From assembly GCF_900129425.1 (NCBI RefSeq), contig NZ_LT670817.1, positions 3,906,001 through 3,970,000 of the forward strand: a DNA stretch of 64,000 nucleotides, read 5' to 3'. Every line of letters starts with the position of its first letter. The first letter of the stretch is position 1. The stretch is from Bradyrhizobium erythrophlei. Lineage in GTDB: Bacteria; Pseudomonadota; Alphaproteobacteria; Rhizobiales; Xanthobacteraceae. The notes beneath the pieces were generated by a model. That model was not told the origin of the DNA, ran no database searches, and worked only from the letters and a program-made list of their open reading frames with translations. Position numbers and translations under genes: made by a program. Below are positions 25,039 through 34,226 of the stretch, one piece after another.

Positions 25039-25113
25039 TGGCTCCCCGGGCTGGATTCGAACCAGCGACCATTCGATTAACAGTCGAATGCTCTACCGCT
25101 GAGCTACCGAGGA
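25039..25113 (-). tRNA. tRNA-Asn (GTT anticodon)
   Basis: A 75-nt cloverleaf on the minus strand. The acceptor stem pairs TCCTCGG with CCGGGGA, with G discriminator and encoded CCA. The D arm is GCTC-AGCGGTA-GAGC, the anticodon loop CTGTTAA (GTT, Asn) and the T loop TTCGAAT. Its 3' part from the anticodon arm on (25038-25089) doubles as the right attachment core, so the gene stays intact after integration. Confidence 0.95.
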
Positions 25114-25381
25114 ACAGGCGAAACCGAGGGTTCGCGACGGGCAGCGTATAACAAAGCCTCCGAGCCTTGCAAAGGACGAAATGGGCCGCAGCGGCACGGT
25201 ATCGGCCGGACAGGGAAACCGCAGGTCCCGCAGTGATTTCTTGCCGTTTTCAAGCGGGCAAAAATGGCGACCGGGGAGGCCGCGGGCAGATTCGGCAGCG
25301 CAGCCGGGCCACGAATTGATCCCCAAATCGACTCATTCGCTGACGAAGCTCGATGGTGCCGGAATTAGCCAGAGGTGATCA

Positions 25382-25558
25382 ATGCCAGCTATCCACACCA
25401 TCAGAAGTCCGATGCCCTCGATCGTCCCGAACGACATCCCCGCAATGAGCGATGACGAATGCCTGATCCGGCTGGCGCAGGCGCTCGAGGATCACGATTC
25501 CGAGCATTTGGACGAGGTGGCGAGGCTGATCGGGCGGCTCGCGGTGACGATCGAATAG
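25382..25558 (+). CDS. small hypothetical protein (58 aa)
   Basis: A 58-residue acidic protein (MPAIHTIRSPMPSIVPNDIP, then DDECLIRLAQALEDHDSEHL). It is helical in the C-terminal half, with an AGAGGTGA ribosome-binding site upstream. Composition is typical of a real small cytosolic protein. No family is recognised. Confidence 0.55.
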   Translation: MPAIHTIRSPMPSIVPNDIPAMSDDECLIRLAQALEDHDSEHLDEVARLIGRLAVTIE

Positions 25559-25711
25559 ATCGCGCCCGATAGCAAAAATTGCGGGAGGGTTGGAGAATCG
25601 CAGGCTCCGGCCGGCGCCATCGGCGTGTTGCGTTTTGCCGAAGCTTGTACCAAAGATGGCGCGGCTCCACTCCACCCGCGGCTATGCCTGCCCGACTGTC
25701 AAGGTTCGCCC

Positions 25712-26377
25712 ATGTCCGGTTTTACGACCGCCCGCCAGAATATGGTCGATTGCCAGGTGCGTCCCAGCGATGTCACCGATATCCGAATCATCGATGCGAT
25801 GCTGGCGCTCCCGCGCGAGGCATTTGTTCCCCCAACTCAGCGCAAACTGGCGTATCTCGACCTCGATCTTGACGTCAGCGACGGAGGGTCGGCGCGGCGT
25901 TACCTGATCAAGCCGGTGGTGATAGCGAAGATGCTGCAGGCCGCCGACATCGGGGATGCCGACCATGTATTGGTAGCCGGGTGCGCCACCGGCTATACCG
26001 CTGCCTTGGTGGCCAAACTCGCGGGGCGGGTGACGGCGACCGAAACCGTCCCGGCGCTGGCCGCGAAGGCCAAGGACGTCCTGGCCCAGCTCGGGCTTGG
26101 AAATGTGACGGTCCGGGCGGCCGACGTAGCCGCGGGCGACCCGGCCAATGCGCCCTACGACGTGATCGTCCTCGACGGCGCAACCGAGATCACGCCAGAG
26201 CACCTCTACCAGCAGCTTAGGGATGGCGGCCGGCTGGTCGGGGTTTTCGCTCAGACCAAGCCGCCGCGGGCCATGATCGTGACGCGCTCCCACGGCGATT
26301 TCGGGAACCGGGCGCTTTTCGATGCTTCGGCGCCGGTTTTGCCCGGACTTGAGCGGGTTCCGGCGTTCGTTTTCTAA
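25712..26377 (+). CDS. PCMT-family protein-L-isoaspartate methyltransferase-like
   Basis: A 221-residue SAM-dependent methyltransferase of the protein-L-isoaspartate O-methyltransferase family, which repairs damaged Asp/Asn in known members. It starts MSGFTTARQNMVDCQVRPSD. It has the SAM-binding motif HVLVAGCATGYTAALVAKLA and a later YDVIVLDGATEITPEHLYQQ. The C terminus is shorter than in classical Pcm, so its substrate may differ. It stands directly before tolC, a pairing seen in rhizobial genomes. Confidence 0.75.
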   Translation: MSGFTTARQNMVDCQVRPSDVTDIRIIDAMLALPREAFVPPTQRKLAYLDLDLDVSDGGSARRYLIKPVVIAKMLQAADIGDADHVLVAGCATGYTAALVAKLAGRVTATETVPALAAKAKDVLAQLGLGNVTVRAADVAAGDPANAPYDVIVLDGATEITPEHLYQQLRDGGRLVGVFAQTKPPRAMIVTRSHGDFGNRALFDASAPVLPGLERVPAFVF

Positions 26378-26428
26378 CCCAGATGGCTGTTAAAATCCCG
26401 TTCTGAATCAGAAGTGTGGCCCGGACGC

Positions 26429-26457
26429 CCCACGTCCAGAGTTTCCCACGTGGGTTT
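26429..26457 (+). terminator. hairpin after the PCMT gene
   Basis: CCCACGT (26429-26435) pairs with ACGTGGG (26448-26454) and is followed by TTT. It lies between the methyltransferase and tolC. The short T-run makes the call tentative. Confidence 0.45.
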
Positions 26458-26563
26458 GGCAGCCAGGGGTTCCGTCCTGCTTGTCCCCGGAATAAGGTAC
26501 GCGGGGATACTGACTCGGAACGAGGCGGCACCGGTTCCAAGTGCACTGGAATCGGCAAACGAT

Positions 26564-27988
26564 ATGAATGGATTACTTGGGATGCGTGGGGTGAAGGTCG
26601 TTACCGGAGCTGCGGCTTCGGTCCTCCTGATGGCGTATATGGGCCAGACGCCTGCCCTCGCCGATACTATTGAGGCTGCGCTGGTGCGCGCCTATCAGAA
26701 CAATCCTCAGCTCAACGCGCAGCGCGCGGCGGTCCGCTCGACCGACGAAAACGTGCCGCAGGCGCTGTCGGGCTATCGGCCCCGCGTCGCGCTCACCGCC
26801 AGTGCCGGCGAGCAATATACTGATACCAATACCACCCAGGGCGGCTCTCCGAACCAGATCGTGCGAACGGAGATTCACGGCGTCGACCCACCGCGCAGCG
26901 CCGGGCTGACGATCACGCAGACGCTCTACAACGGCGGTCAAACCGCCAATAGGACCCGCGCGGCGGAAAGCCAGGTCTCGGGCGCGCGCGAGGCGCTGCG
27001 AGTGCTCGAACAATCCGTGCTGCTCTCTGCCGCCACCATCTACATGGACGAGCTGCGCGACGCCGCCATCGTCGAGGTTCAGCGCAGCAATACCCGCGTG
27101 CTCGAACAGACGCTGAAACAGACCCGCGACCGCTTCAACGTCGGCGAAGTAACGCGCACCGACGTCGCGCAGGCGGAGGCGCAGCTTGCGGCCGGCAAGA
27201 CCCAGGAACTGACCGCGGAAGCCAATCTGGTGACGACGAAAGCGAATTTCCGCCGCATCATCGGCAACGAGCCGGAAGCGTTGGCGCCGGGCTCTCCGGT
27301 GGATCGCTTCTCGCCGGGAACGCTGCCCGCCGCGGTCGAACTCAGCCTGATCGAAAATCCGAACGTGACCGCCGCGATGTTCGGCATCGACGTCAACTAC
27401 CTCCAGGTCAAGATCAACGAAGGCGCGTTGTTGCCGACGGTGACATTCCAGGCCGCCGTGCAGCAGTCCTACGAACAGACCCTGACGGTGTACCGGTCGT
27501 TCGGCGCCTCGGCGATCGCGCAGCTTTCGGTTCCGATCTATCAGGGCGGCGCCGAATACTCGCTGATCCGCCAGTCGAAGGAAACGTTGGCGCAGCAGCG
27601 CCTCAATCTTGAAACGACTCGCGACCAGACCCGCGCCAATCTGGTGACGGCATGGGGCCAGCTGGTGGCGGGCAAGGCGCAGGTCGCCTCCGCGCAATCG
27701 CAGGTGACCGCTTCGGAAATTGCGCTCAACGGCGTGCGCGAAGAGGCCAAGGCCGGACAGCGCACCACGCTCGACGTGCTGAACGCCCAGCAGGCGTTGG
27801 TCAACGCCCGTGTCGCGCTGGTCACCGCGCAACACGATCGCGTGGTTGCATCATACGCCGTGTTGAATGCGGTCGGACGGCTGTCGCCGGCAGTGCTCAA
27901 TCTCAACACCACCGTCTATGATCCGAGCGTGCACTACTTCCAGGTGCGCGACAGCTGGTACGGCATTCGTACCCCCGACGGCCGCTGA
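26564..27988 (+). CDS. tolC: TolC-family outer-membrane channel protein
   Basis: A 474-residue outer-membrane exit duct that works with type I secretion or multidrug pumps. A signal peptide (VLLMAYMGQTPALA) precedes the TolC repeats, each with long coiled helices (TIEAALVRAYQNNPQLNAQR; LRVLEQSVLLSAATIYMDEL) and a TLYNGGQTANRTRAAESQV strand turn. The ATG at 26564 puts the signal peptide at the start; 50 upstream in-frame codons look non-coding. No pump gene is adjacent, as is common for a general TolC. Confidence 0.88.
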   Translation: MNGLLGMRGVKVVTGAAASVLLMAYMGQTPALADTIEAALVRAYQNNPQLNAQRAAVRSTDENVPQALSGYRPRVALTASAGEQYTDTNTTQGGSPNQIVRTEIHGVDPPRSAGLTITQTLYNGGQTANRTRAAESQVSGAREALRVLEQSVLLSAATIYMDELRDAAIVEVQRSNTRVLEQTLKQTRDRFNVGEVTRTDVAQAEAQLAAGKTQELTAEANLVTTKANFRRIIGNEPEALAPGSPVDRFSPGTLPAAVELSLIENPNVTAAMFGIDVNYLQVKINEGALLPTVTFQAAVQQSYEQTLTVYRSFGASAIAQLSVPIYQGGAEYSLIRQSKETLAQQRLNLETTRDQTRANLVTAWGQLVAGKAQVASAQSQVTASEIALNGVREEAKAGQRTTLDVLNAQQALVNARVALVTAQHDRVVASYAVLNAVGRLSPAVLNLNTTVYDPSVHYFQVRDSWYGIRTPDGR

Positions 27989-28403
27989 TATCGGCGGTCG
28001 TTGCCTGCGTCGGAAGACCGGCAGCGTGCCAAAACGCTCATGCCCTCGGATCAACGCGAAGTCGCGCCTGTCATCAGGCCGCGTTTTGCGCGGACCCTTT
28101 GGCACCTTTGCCCGAGGGCTTTGACTGATCAGTCACTAGCGCGTTGCTTGCAATCAATTGTTGCCATGACATACCTTTGTTAGGGGCAGCAGAGCGATTC
28201 GCGCCGCATCCGGTAGCGTTGGGCCGCGACGCTTCGATGTCCTGAGCAGGGGCGGGATCCAGCGCGGTGAGTCGAGCGGCGCTTGATCTGGGGACAAGTC
28301 AGGGTTGTGCGATGAAAGTCCCGACCTGCACATTCAGAACCGGCCAATCCTGTCCAGCTTGGTGTAAAACGCGGAAGAGGGCGTTGATGATGTGGAGTCG
28401 GAG
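27989..28403. other. intergenic region between tolC and popZ
   Basis: No gene is seen. It holds a 14-bp perfect palindrome (28122-28135, separate entry) followed by AT-rich sequence (CAATCAATTGTTGCCATGAC) that could contain the popZ promoter. The rest is GC-rich without features. Confidence 0.5.
28122..28135. promoter_or_regulatory. TetR-type palindrome TGACTGATCAGTCA
   Basis: A perfect 14-bp palindrome, the shape often used by TetR/AcrR-family repressors. It sits 268 bases upstream of popZ and 133 bases after tolC, with no tetR gene nearby in this window. Confidence 0.45.
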
Positions 28404-29159
28404 ATGACGCAGCCTGCAAAGGTCCAAGAGCCCTCGATGGAGGAGATTCTGGCGTCGATCCGGCGCATCATTGCCGACGACGAAGCAAAGCCGCCGGCCG
28501 CCGAGAAGCCTGCGACTCCGTCTCCGCCGGCAGAAGCGAAGCCGGAGAAACCAGCCGCGGCGCCGGCAGCCAAGGCGCCCGTCATGAAAGATATTCCGCC
28601 ATCAACCATTCCGGCTGCGCAAGCCGCCGCGAAGGTCGTGGCGCCGCCGCCCGTCAAACCCGCGCCCGCCCCGGCACCTGCACCCGCCGCGTCCAACAGC
28701 CAGGACGATATTGACGCGATGCTGGCAGGCCTCGATGAAGCGACCTCCGAGGCGGAGATACGGCCGCCCTTGCCCGATGGCGAAGTATTCGAACTCACCG
28801 ACGAGATGGCGGTGCCGGACCCGCCGAAAGCTGCATTCCACAAGATCGAGCCGGACGACGATCTCGTATTTACCGAAGCTGCCGCAGCCAGAGCGGTGCG
28901 TCGGCAGCCTGCGTTCGAACCGCCGCCGTTGGAAAGTCCGGCGCCGCAGCAGATCCTGTCGCGCTCGACCGTGTCCGCTGTCGAATCCGCCTTCAACGCG
29001 CTGGCCAATACCGTGCTGAGCAACAACGCGCGGACGCTGGAAGATCTGGTCAAGGAAATGTTGCGCCCGATGCTGAAATCCTGGCTCGACGATAATTTGC
29101 CCGGGCTGGTGGAGCGCATCGTCAAGGCGGAAATCGAACGGGTTTCGCGCGGACGCTAA
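28404..29159 (+). CDS. popZ: PopZ-type polar organizing protein (DUF2497)
   Basis: A 251-residue protein with the layout of alphaproteobacterial PopZ: an N-terminal helix (MEEILASIRRIIADDE), a long Pro/Ala-rich acidic linker, and a C-terminal oligomerising helix set (SAFNALANTVLSNNARTLED, MLRPMLKSWLDDNLP, LVERIVKAEIERV). PopZ forms polar scaffolds that anchor the chromosome origin and recruit cell-cycle proteins. The ATG at 28404 is chosen over a start 4 codons upstream. It precedes valS, as in related genomes. Confidence 0.88.
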   Translation: MTQPAKVQEPSMEEILASIRRIIADDEAKPPAAEKPATPSPPAEAKPEKPAAAPAAKAPVMKDIPPSTIPAAQAAAKVVAPPPVKPAPAPAPAPAASNSQDDIDAMLAGLDEATSEAEIRPPLPDGEVFELTDEMAVPDPPKAAFHKIEPDDDLVFTEAAAARAVRRQPAFEPPPLESPAPQQILSRSTVSAVESAFNALANTVLSNNARTLEDLVKEMLRPMLKSWLDDNLPGLVERIVKAEIERVSRGR

Positions 29160-29302
29160 TCCGCGGGTCTGCCATCGGCCGGTTGCCGGCCCTGATTAAG
29201 CCACCACATCAGGCTTTATCTTGGCGTTCGACGCGCCTGTCGTGTTGACTTGGCGCGCTGCGGCGGCTTTCTAGCGCCTTCCATACCCATGATTGCATTG
29301 CC

Positions 29303-32260
29303 ATGATCGAGAAAAACTACCAGCCCGCCGATATCGAAGGCCGCATGTCCCGCATCTGGGAGCAAAGCGGGGCGTTCAAGGCCGGGCGCCCGGAGCGCCG
29401 CGACGCGCGGCCGTTCACCATCGTGATTCCGCCGCCCAACGTGACCGGCTCGCTGCACATGGGGCACGCGCTCAACAATACCCTGCAGGACATTCTCTGC
29501 CGCTTCGAGCGGATGCGCGGCCGCGACGTGTTGTGGCAGCCGGGCACCGACCACGCGGGTATCGCGACCCAGATGGTGGTCGAGCGGCAATTGATGGAGC
29601 GGCAAGAGCCGGGCCGGCGCGAGATGGGTCGCGCCAAATTCCTCGAGCGCGTCTGGCAATGGAAGGCCGAGAGCGGCGGCGTCATCGTCAATCAGCTAAA
29701 GCGGCTCGGCGCCTCCTGCGACTGGTCGCGCGAGCGCTTCACCATGGACGAGGGCCTGTCGCGCGCTGTCGTGAAGGTGTTCGTCGAACTGCACCGCGCA
29801 GGGTTGATCTACAAGGACAAGCGGCTGGTGAACTGGGATCCGGCGCTGCTGACGGCGGTTTCCGATCTCGAAGTGCAGCAGGTCGAGGTCAAGGGCAGCC
29901 TGTGGTATTTGCGCTATCCGCTCGAAGGCAAGACCTTCAATCCGGACGATCCCGCGACCTTCATCGTTGTCGCCACCACGCGGCCCGAGACCATGCTCGG
30001 CGATAGCGCGGTCGCGGTGCATCCGGACGACGAGCGCTACGCGCCTCTGGTCGGCACCCACGTGATCCTGCCGCTGGTCGGGCGCAGGATTCCGATTGTC
30101 GCCGACGAGTATTCCGATCCGGAAAAAGGCTCGGGCGCGGTGAAGATCACGCCCGCGCATGACTTCAACGACTTCGAGGTCGGCCGGCGGCACAATTTGC
30201 CGCAGATCAGCGTGCTCGATCAGGAGGGCAAGCTCGCGCTCGTCGGCAACGAAGACTATCTGCGCGGATTGCCGGAAGGCTCGTTGCAGCTTGCCGAGGA
30301 ATTGCAGGGCGTCGACCGTTTCGCCGCGCGCAAGCAGATCGTGGCGCGGCTGGAGGATTTCGGTTTCCTGGAGCGGATCGAGCCCAACACGCACATGGTG
30401 CCGCATGGCGACCGCTCCGGCGTCGTCATCGAGCCCTATCTGACCGACCAGTGGTACGTCGACGCCAAGACGATGGCGCAGCCGGCGATATCGGCGGTGC
30501 GCAGCGGCGCCACAGCGTTCGTGCCGAAGAACTGGGAAAAGACCTACTTCGAGTGGATGGAAAACATCCAGCCCTGGTGCATCTCGCGCCAGCTCTGGTG
30601 GGGCCATCAGATTCCGGCGTGGTACGGGCCGGACGGCAAGGTATTCGTCGCGGAGACCGAAGAGGAAGCCGTCGGCAACGCGCTCGGCTATTACGCCGAG
30701 CAGGAAGTCATCACGCCGGAGCAGGGGCGGGAGATGGCGCTCGATCCGGCCAAACGCGAAGGCTTCATCACCCGCGATGAAGACGTGCTCGACACCTGGT
30801 TCTCTTCGGCGCTGTGGCCGTTCTCGACGCTCGGCTGGCCCGACGACGACACCGACGTGAAGCGCTATTACCCGACCGACGTGCTCGTCACCGGCTTCGA
30901 CATCATCTTCTTCTGGGTCGCCCGCATGATGATGATGGGCCTGCACTTCATGAAGGATGTTCCGTTCCCTGTCGTCTACATCCACGCGCTGGTTCGCGAC
31001 GCCAAGGGCGCCAAGATGTCGAAGTCGAAGGGCAACGTCATCGACCCCCTGGGCCTGATCGATGAGTACGGCGCCGACGCGCTCCGCTTCACGCTGGCCG
31101 CGATGGCGGCGCAGGGCCGCGACATCAAGCTCGCGCCGCAGCGCGTTGAAGGCTATCGCAATTTCGCGACCAAGCTCTGGAACGCCTGCCGCTTCGCCGA
31201 GATGAACGCGTGTATGCTGCCTGCGGACTTCGACCCGACGCAAGCGAAGGAGACGTTGAATCGCTGGATCACGCACGAGACCGCGCGCGCCACGCGCGAG
31301 GTGACCGAAGCGATCGAAGCCTATCGCTTCAACGATGCCGCCACCGCGGTCTATCGCTTCGTCTGGAACGTGTATTGCGATTGGTATCTCGAGCTCGCAA
31401 AACCGGTGCTGATGGGCGATGAGAGCGCCGCCAAGTCCGAGACTCGCGCCATGGTGGCGTGGGCGCGCGACGAAATCCTCAAACTGCTGCACCCGTTCAT
31501 GCCCTTCATCACCGAAGAGCTCTGGGCGGTGACGGCTCCGAATTCAGTCGGCGCCCCTTCTTCTCTCAGGGATGGCGGGGAGGGGGGTAAGCCCCAAACT
31601 CCGCTCCCCCGCAAGGAGGGAGAGGACCGCACTTTGCTGGCGTTGACGCCGTGGCCACTCAAGGCCGCCGCTCTCACGCCGGAGCAAGTGGCCCTGATGT
31701 TGGCGGCGAACCCGAGCGAACCATTGATGCCGGTGCCGCCGGTTCTCGTAGCTTTCGATCCCGCAGACTTCAGCGACCCCGCCGCCGAGGCCGAGATCGG
31801 CTGGGTGGTCGATCTCGTCACCGCGATCCGCTCGGTGCGCGCGGAAATGAACATTGCGCCGGCAACGCTGACCCCTTTGGTGATCGCGGGCGCATCCGCC
31901 GAAACCAGGCAGCGCGCGCGACGCTGGAACGACGTGGTGAGACGGATGGCCCGGCTCGCCGACATTTCGTTTGCCGATGCTGCGCCGGAAGGCGCAGTGC
32001 AGCTATTGGTGCGTGGCGAGGTCGCTGCGTTGCCGCTCAAGGGCGTGATCGATTTTTCGGCGGAGAGAGCGCGGCTCGACAAGGAACTGGCCAAGGCCGA
32101 GGCCGACATCAAGCGCGTCGATGCCAAGCTCGGCAACGAGAAATTCATCGCCAACGCGCCGGAAGAAATCGTCGAGGAAGAAAAAGAAAAGCGCGAGGCG
32201 GCTGTCGAACGAAAGGCGCGAATTCTCGAGGCGCTCGAGCGGCTCAAGAAGGCGGGGTAG
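29303..32260 (+). CDS. valS: valyl-tRNA synthetase
   Basis: A 985-residue class I synthetase that charges tRNA-Val and edits threonine. The HIGH-type motif is GSLHMGHALNNT, the CP1 editing domain includes VATTRPETMLGDSAVAV, KMSKSKGN is the second signature, and a C-terminal coiled coil (ERARLDKELAKAEADIKRVD) ends the protein. Between about residues 747 and 776 a stretch rich in Gly, Pro, Lys and Asp (SLRDGGEGGKPQTPLPRKEG) is encoded by an in-frame palindromic-type repeat (31541-31632). It falls in the anticodon-binding domain, likely on a loop. Confidence 0.97.
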   Translation: MIEKNYQPADIEGRMSRIWEQSGAFKAGRPERRDARPFTIVIPPPNVTGSLHMGHALNNTLQDILCRFERMRGRDVLWQPGTDHAGIATQMVVERQLMERQEPGRREMGRAKFLERVWQWKAESGGVIVNQLKRLGASCDWSRERFTMDEGLSRAVVKVFVELHRAGLIYKDKRLVNWDPALLTAVSDLEVQQVEVKGSLWYLRYPLEGKTFNPDDPATFIVVATTRPETMLGDSAVAVHPDDERYAPLVGTHVILPLVGRRIPIVADEYSDPEKGSGAVKITPAHDFNDFEVGRRHNLPQISVLDQEGKLALVGNEDYLRGLPEGSLQLAEELQGVDRFAARKQIVARLEDFGFLERIEPNTHMVPHGDRSGVVIEPYLTDQWYVDAKTMAQPAISAVRSGATAFVPKNWEKTYFEWMENIQPWCISRQLWWGHQIPAWYGPDGKVFVAETEEEAVGNALGYYAEQEVITPEQGREMALDPAKREGFITRDEDVLDTWFSSALWPFSTLGWPDDDTDVKRYYPTDVLVTGFDIIFFWVARMMMMGLHFMKDVPFPVVYIHALVRDAKGAKMSKSKGNVIDPLGLIDEYGADALRFTLAAMAAQGRDIKLAPQRVEGYRNFATKLWNACRFAEMNACMLPADFDPTQAKETLNRWITHETARATREVTEAIEAYRFNDAATAVYRFVWNVYCDWYLELAKPVLMGDESAAKSETRAMVAWARDEILKLLHPFMPFITEELWAVTAPNSVGAPSSLRDGGEGGKPQTPLPRKEGEDRTLLALTPWPLKAAALTPEQVALMLAANPSEPLMPVPPVLVAFDPADFSDPAAEAEIGWVVDLVTAIRSVRAEMNIAPATLTPLVIAGASAETRQRARRWNDVVRRMARLADISFADAAPEGAVQLLVRGEVAALPLKGVIDFSAERARLDKELAKAEADIKRVDAKLGNEKFIANAPEEIVEEEKEKREAAVERKARILEALERLKKAG
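31541..31632. repeat. palindromic-type repeat inserted in frame in valS
   Basis: The C/T- and G-rich stretch (CTCTCAGGGATGGCGGGGAG, CTCCCCCGCAAGGAGGGAGA) resembles the arms of intergenic repeats such as the one at 34991-35140. About 30 codons are added without a stop, as with palindromic elements known inside Rickettsia genes. Confidence 0.5.
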
Positions 32261-32323
32261 GCATGGTTCCGAAAGTCGGAATCGACCGTCCCCGCCCGTC
32301 AGACGCGCCGAAACAGGCCTGCC

Positions 32324-33118
32324 TCATGGCTTCGTGCTCGCGTGCTGGCTGCGGAGCGTCGCCTCTCCGGCGTCCGACACCTCGACCCATTTCCTGTCGG
32401 GGGGTGCGTCTGCGACGTAGCTGTCGTGCCAGTTCCACCACTTGTAGGTTGGGGTCTGAGGATAGCCCTCGGGCGAAGCCTCCCAAACCTCCTGCCGGCC
32501 CAGCGGCGTGATGTCGAGGTAGTTCCAGGTGCTCCCCATCTGCTCGTCGCCGCGGCTGTTGATGAAGTAGGTGCGGAACACGCGGTTGCCGTCGCGGTAG
32601 AATACGTTCGTGCCGTGCCACTCGCCCACGCCGAAGTCGGCGTCGAAGCTGTCCGTGAGTGTGAACCACGGCATCTCCCAGCCCATCCGCGCCTTCAGCC
32701 GCGCGATATCAGCCTGAGGCGCACGCGAGACGAAAACGAGGGTCGTGTCACGGGCGTTCAGGTGTGCGACGTGGGCCACCTGGTCGGCCACCATGGAGCA
32801 GCCCCGGCAGGCTTGGTCGGGCCAGCCGAATACTCCCGGCTCGAAGAAGGCGCGGTAGACGATCAGCTGACGCCGACCGTCGAACAGGTCGAGCAGGCTG
32901 GCCTTGCCCGCAGGCCCCTCGAATACATACGCGGCCTCCACGGCCATCCACGGCATTCGCCGGCGCTCGGCGGCCAGGGCGTCACGGGCGCGGGTCTGGG
33001 CCTTTTCCTTCACGAGCAGCTGCTCGCGGGCCGCCTCCCACGCTTGCGACGACACGACCGGTGGCGCGTGCATGCCAGATTGTCTGCCTGTCTGTCCGTT
33101 CTGGGCTGATGAATTCAT
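32324..33118 (-). CDS. DUF899 thioredoxin-fold family protein
   Basis: A 264-residue protein of the DUF899 family, with a thioredoxin-like fold but no redox CxxC. Recognisable parts are ALAAERRRMPWMAVEAAYVF, LLDLFDGRRQLIVYRAFFEP, and the C-terminal YKWWNWHDSYVA. ACRGCSMVADQVAHVAHLNA carries the Cys pair of this family. The start at 33118 has a GGAGGTC ribosome-binding site; the longer frame (33169) does not. The function is unknown. It converges on valS. Confidence 0.75.
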   Translation of the reverse strand: MNSSAQNGQTGRQSGMHAPPVVSSQAWEAAREQLLVKEKAQTRARDALAAERRRMPWMAVEAAYVFEGPAGKASLLDLFDGRRQLIVYRAFFEPGVFGWPDQACRGCSMVADQVAHVAHLNARDTTLVFVSRAPQADIARLKARMGWEMPWFTLTDSFDADFGVGEWHGTNVFYRDGNRVFRTYFINSRGDEQMGSTWNYLDITPLGRQEVWEASPEGYPQTPTYKWWNWHDSYVADAPPDRKWVEVSDAGEATLRSQHASTKP

Positions 33119-33380
33119 GGCTTTGACCTCCCGATTTGGGTGAAATGCCGCACCCCGTGGGTGAAGCAAGATTCCATTCGCTGCTCATCGCTCGTTGTTG
33201 GTCGTGAGATAGTTTGGCACTAGAAATCGAACGGTGGGAGTAACAAGCGTGGCAGTATTCAGATGGCGAAGCGGGGTGATACCCTCGGCGCCCTGAACCG
33301 CCAACGCCGCTTCGAGACGTTGGCAGCGGCTCAAGAACGCCGGGTAGCCGTCTGCCGTCACAGGCTTTGAGGAGGCGCCC

Positions 33381-34226
33381 TTGCAAGCCGGACAGCCAAG
33401 TCACACCGCGCGCGGCGCGGCGGCGCATCGAGCCCTCCATCAAACGCTGGAAGGCGGTACCATCTTCAGCGATCCGTTCGCCGCAACGATTCTCGATGAC
33501 GACACCCGCGCCGGACTTCAGGAAAAGGCGGCCGATCCGTCGCTGCGGCCGATGCGTCTGTTCATCGCGGCGCGCAGCCGGTTTTCCGAGGATGCGTTGG
33601 CGGGCTGTGTTGCGCGGGGCGTGCGACAGATTGTCGTGCTGGGAGCCGGCCTCGATACGTTTTCGCTGCGTAACCCTCATGCCGGCCTCGGTGTCCGTGT
33701 GTTCGAGGTCGATTATCCGGCGACGCAGGGCTGGAAACGCGAGCGCCTGAAGCAGGCGGGCCTCGCCGTGCCCGCCTCGCTCACCTTCGCTCCCGTCGAC
33801 TTCGAGCGGCAAAGCCTGGCCGATGGCCTGACGGCCGCCGGGTTTCAGCGTGATCGTCCCGCGTTCTTTCAGTGGCTCGGCGTCGTACCGTATCTGACGC
33901 GCGAGGCGGTGTCGGCGACGCTGGATTTCATCGCCGGCGTGCCGGGATCGGAGGTCGTGTTCGACTACGCCGAGCCGTTTGAAAACTATCCGAGCGAACG
34001 CCGTGCGAAGGTGATGGCCGTGGCGGCAAGAGCAGCTTCACTGGGCGAGCCATGGCTTAGCCTTTTCGATCCGGCTGAACTCGCCGAAATAGCGCGCAAC
34101 AAGGGTTTTGGGATGGTCGAGGATCTCGGTCTTGCCGAAATCTCCGAACGCTTCTACGGAGAATTGAAGCAGGACATCCGGATCGGTGCGGGTCCACACC
34201 TTGTTCGGGCGCAAAAGATTCTCTGA
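33381..34226 (+). CDS. class I SAM methyltransferase (TIGR00027/LCM-like)
   Basis: A 281-residue protein of the leucine-carboxymethyltransferase-like family: FSDPFAATILDDDTRAGLQE, VLGAGLDTFSLRNP for the SAM pocket, VFEVDYPATQGWKRERLKQA and WLGVVPYLTREAVSATLDFI. The start is a TTG. Members methylate small molecules or carboxyl groups; the substrate here is unknown. Confidence 0.75.
   Translation: MQAGQPSHTARGAAAHRALHQTLEGGTIFSDPFAATILDDDTRAGLQEKAADPSLRPMRLFIAARSRFSEDALAGCVARGVRQIVVLGAGLDTFSLRNPHAGLGVRVFEVDYPATQGWKRERLKQAGLAVPASLTFAPVDFERQSLADGLTAAGFQRDRPAFFQWLGVVPYLTREAVSATLDFIAGVPGSEVVFDYAEPFENYPSERRAKVMAVAARAASLGEPWLSLFDPAELAEIARNKGFGMVEDLGLAEISERFYGELKQDIRIGAGPHLVRAQKIL

Larger units (their letters stand above)
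8785..25089. mobile_element. integrated phage-satellite-like island at tRNA-Asn
   Basis: A 16.3-kb element bounded by 52-bp direct repeats, the right one inside an intact tRNA-Asn gene. The integrase lies at the left end. Next come an AlpA-like regulator, a RepA-like helicase with iteron-like repeats, and a scaffold-like protein. Then come a tail-spike-like protein, an opposite-strand cassette with an O-antigen ligase-family protein, and two terminase-small-subunit-like proteins. Portal, capsid and large terminase genes are not seen. Gram-negative PICIs have the order int, alpA, primase/rep, then packaging genes, which resembles this. A decayed prophage or a plasmid-like integrative element are the alternatives. 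Confidence 0.85.

Noticed and set aside
29696..31492. 598-codon open frame antisense to valS
   Set aside because: It is an exact antisense shadow of a recognised essential gene in GC-rich sequence; its His/Arg/Asp-rich translation has no domain.
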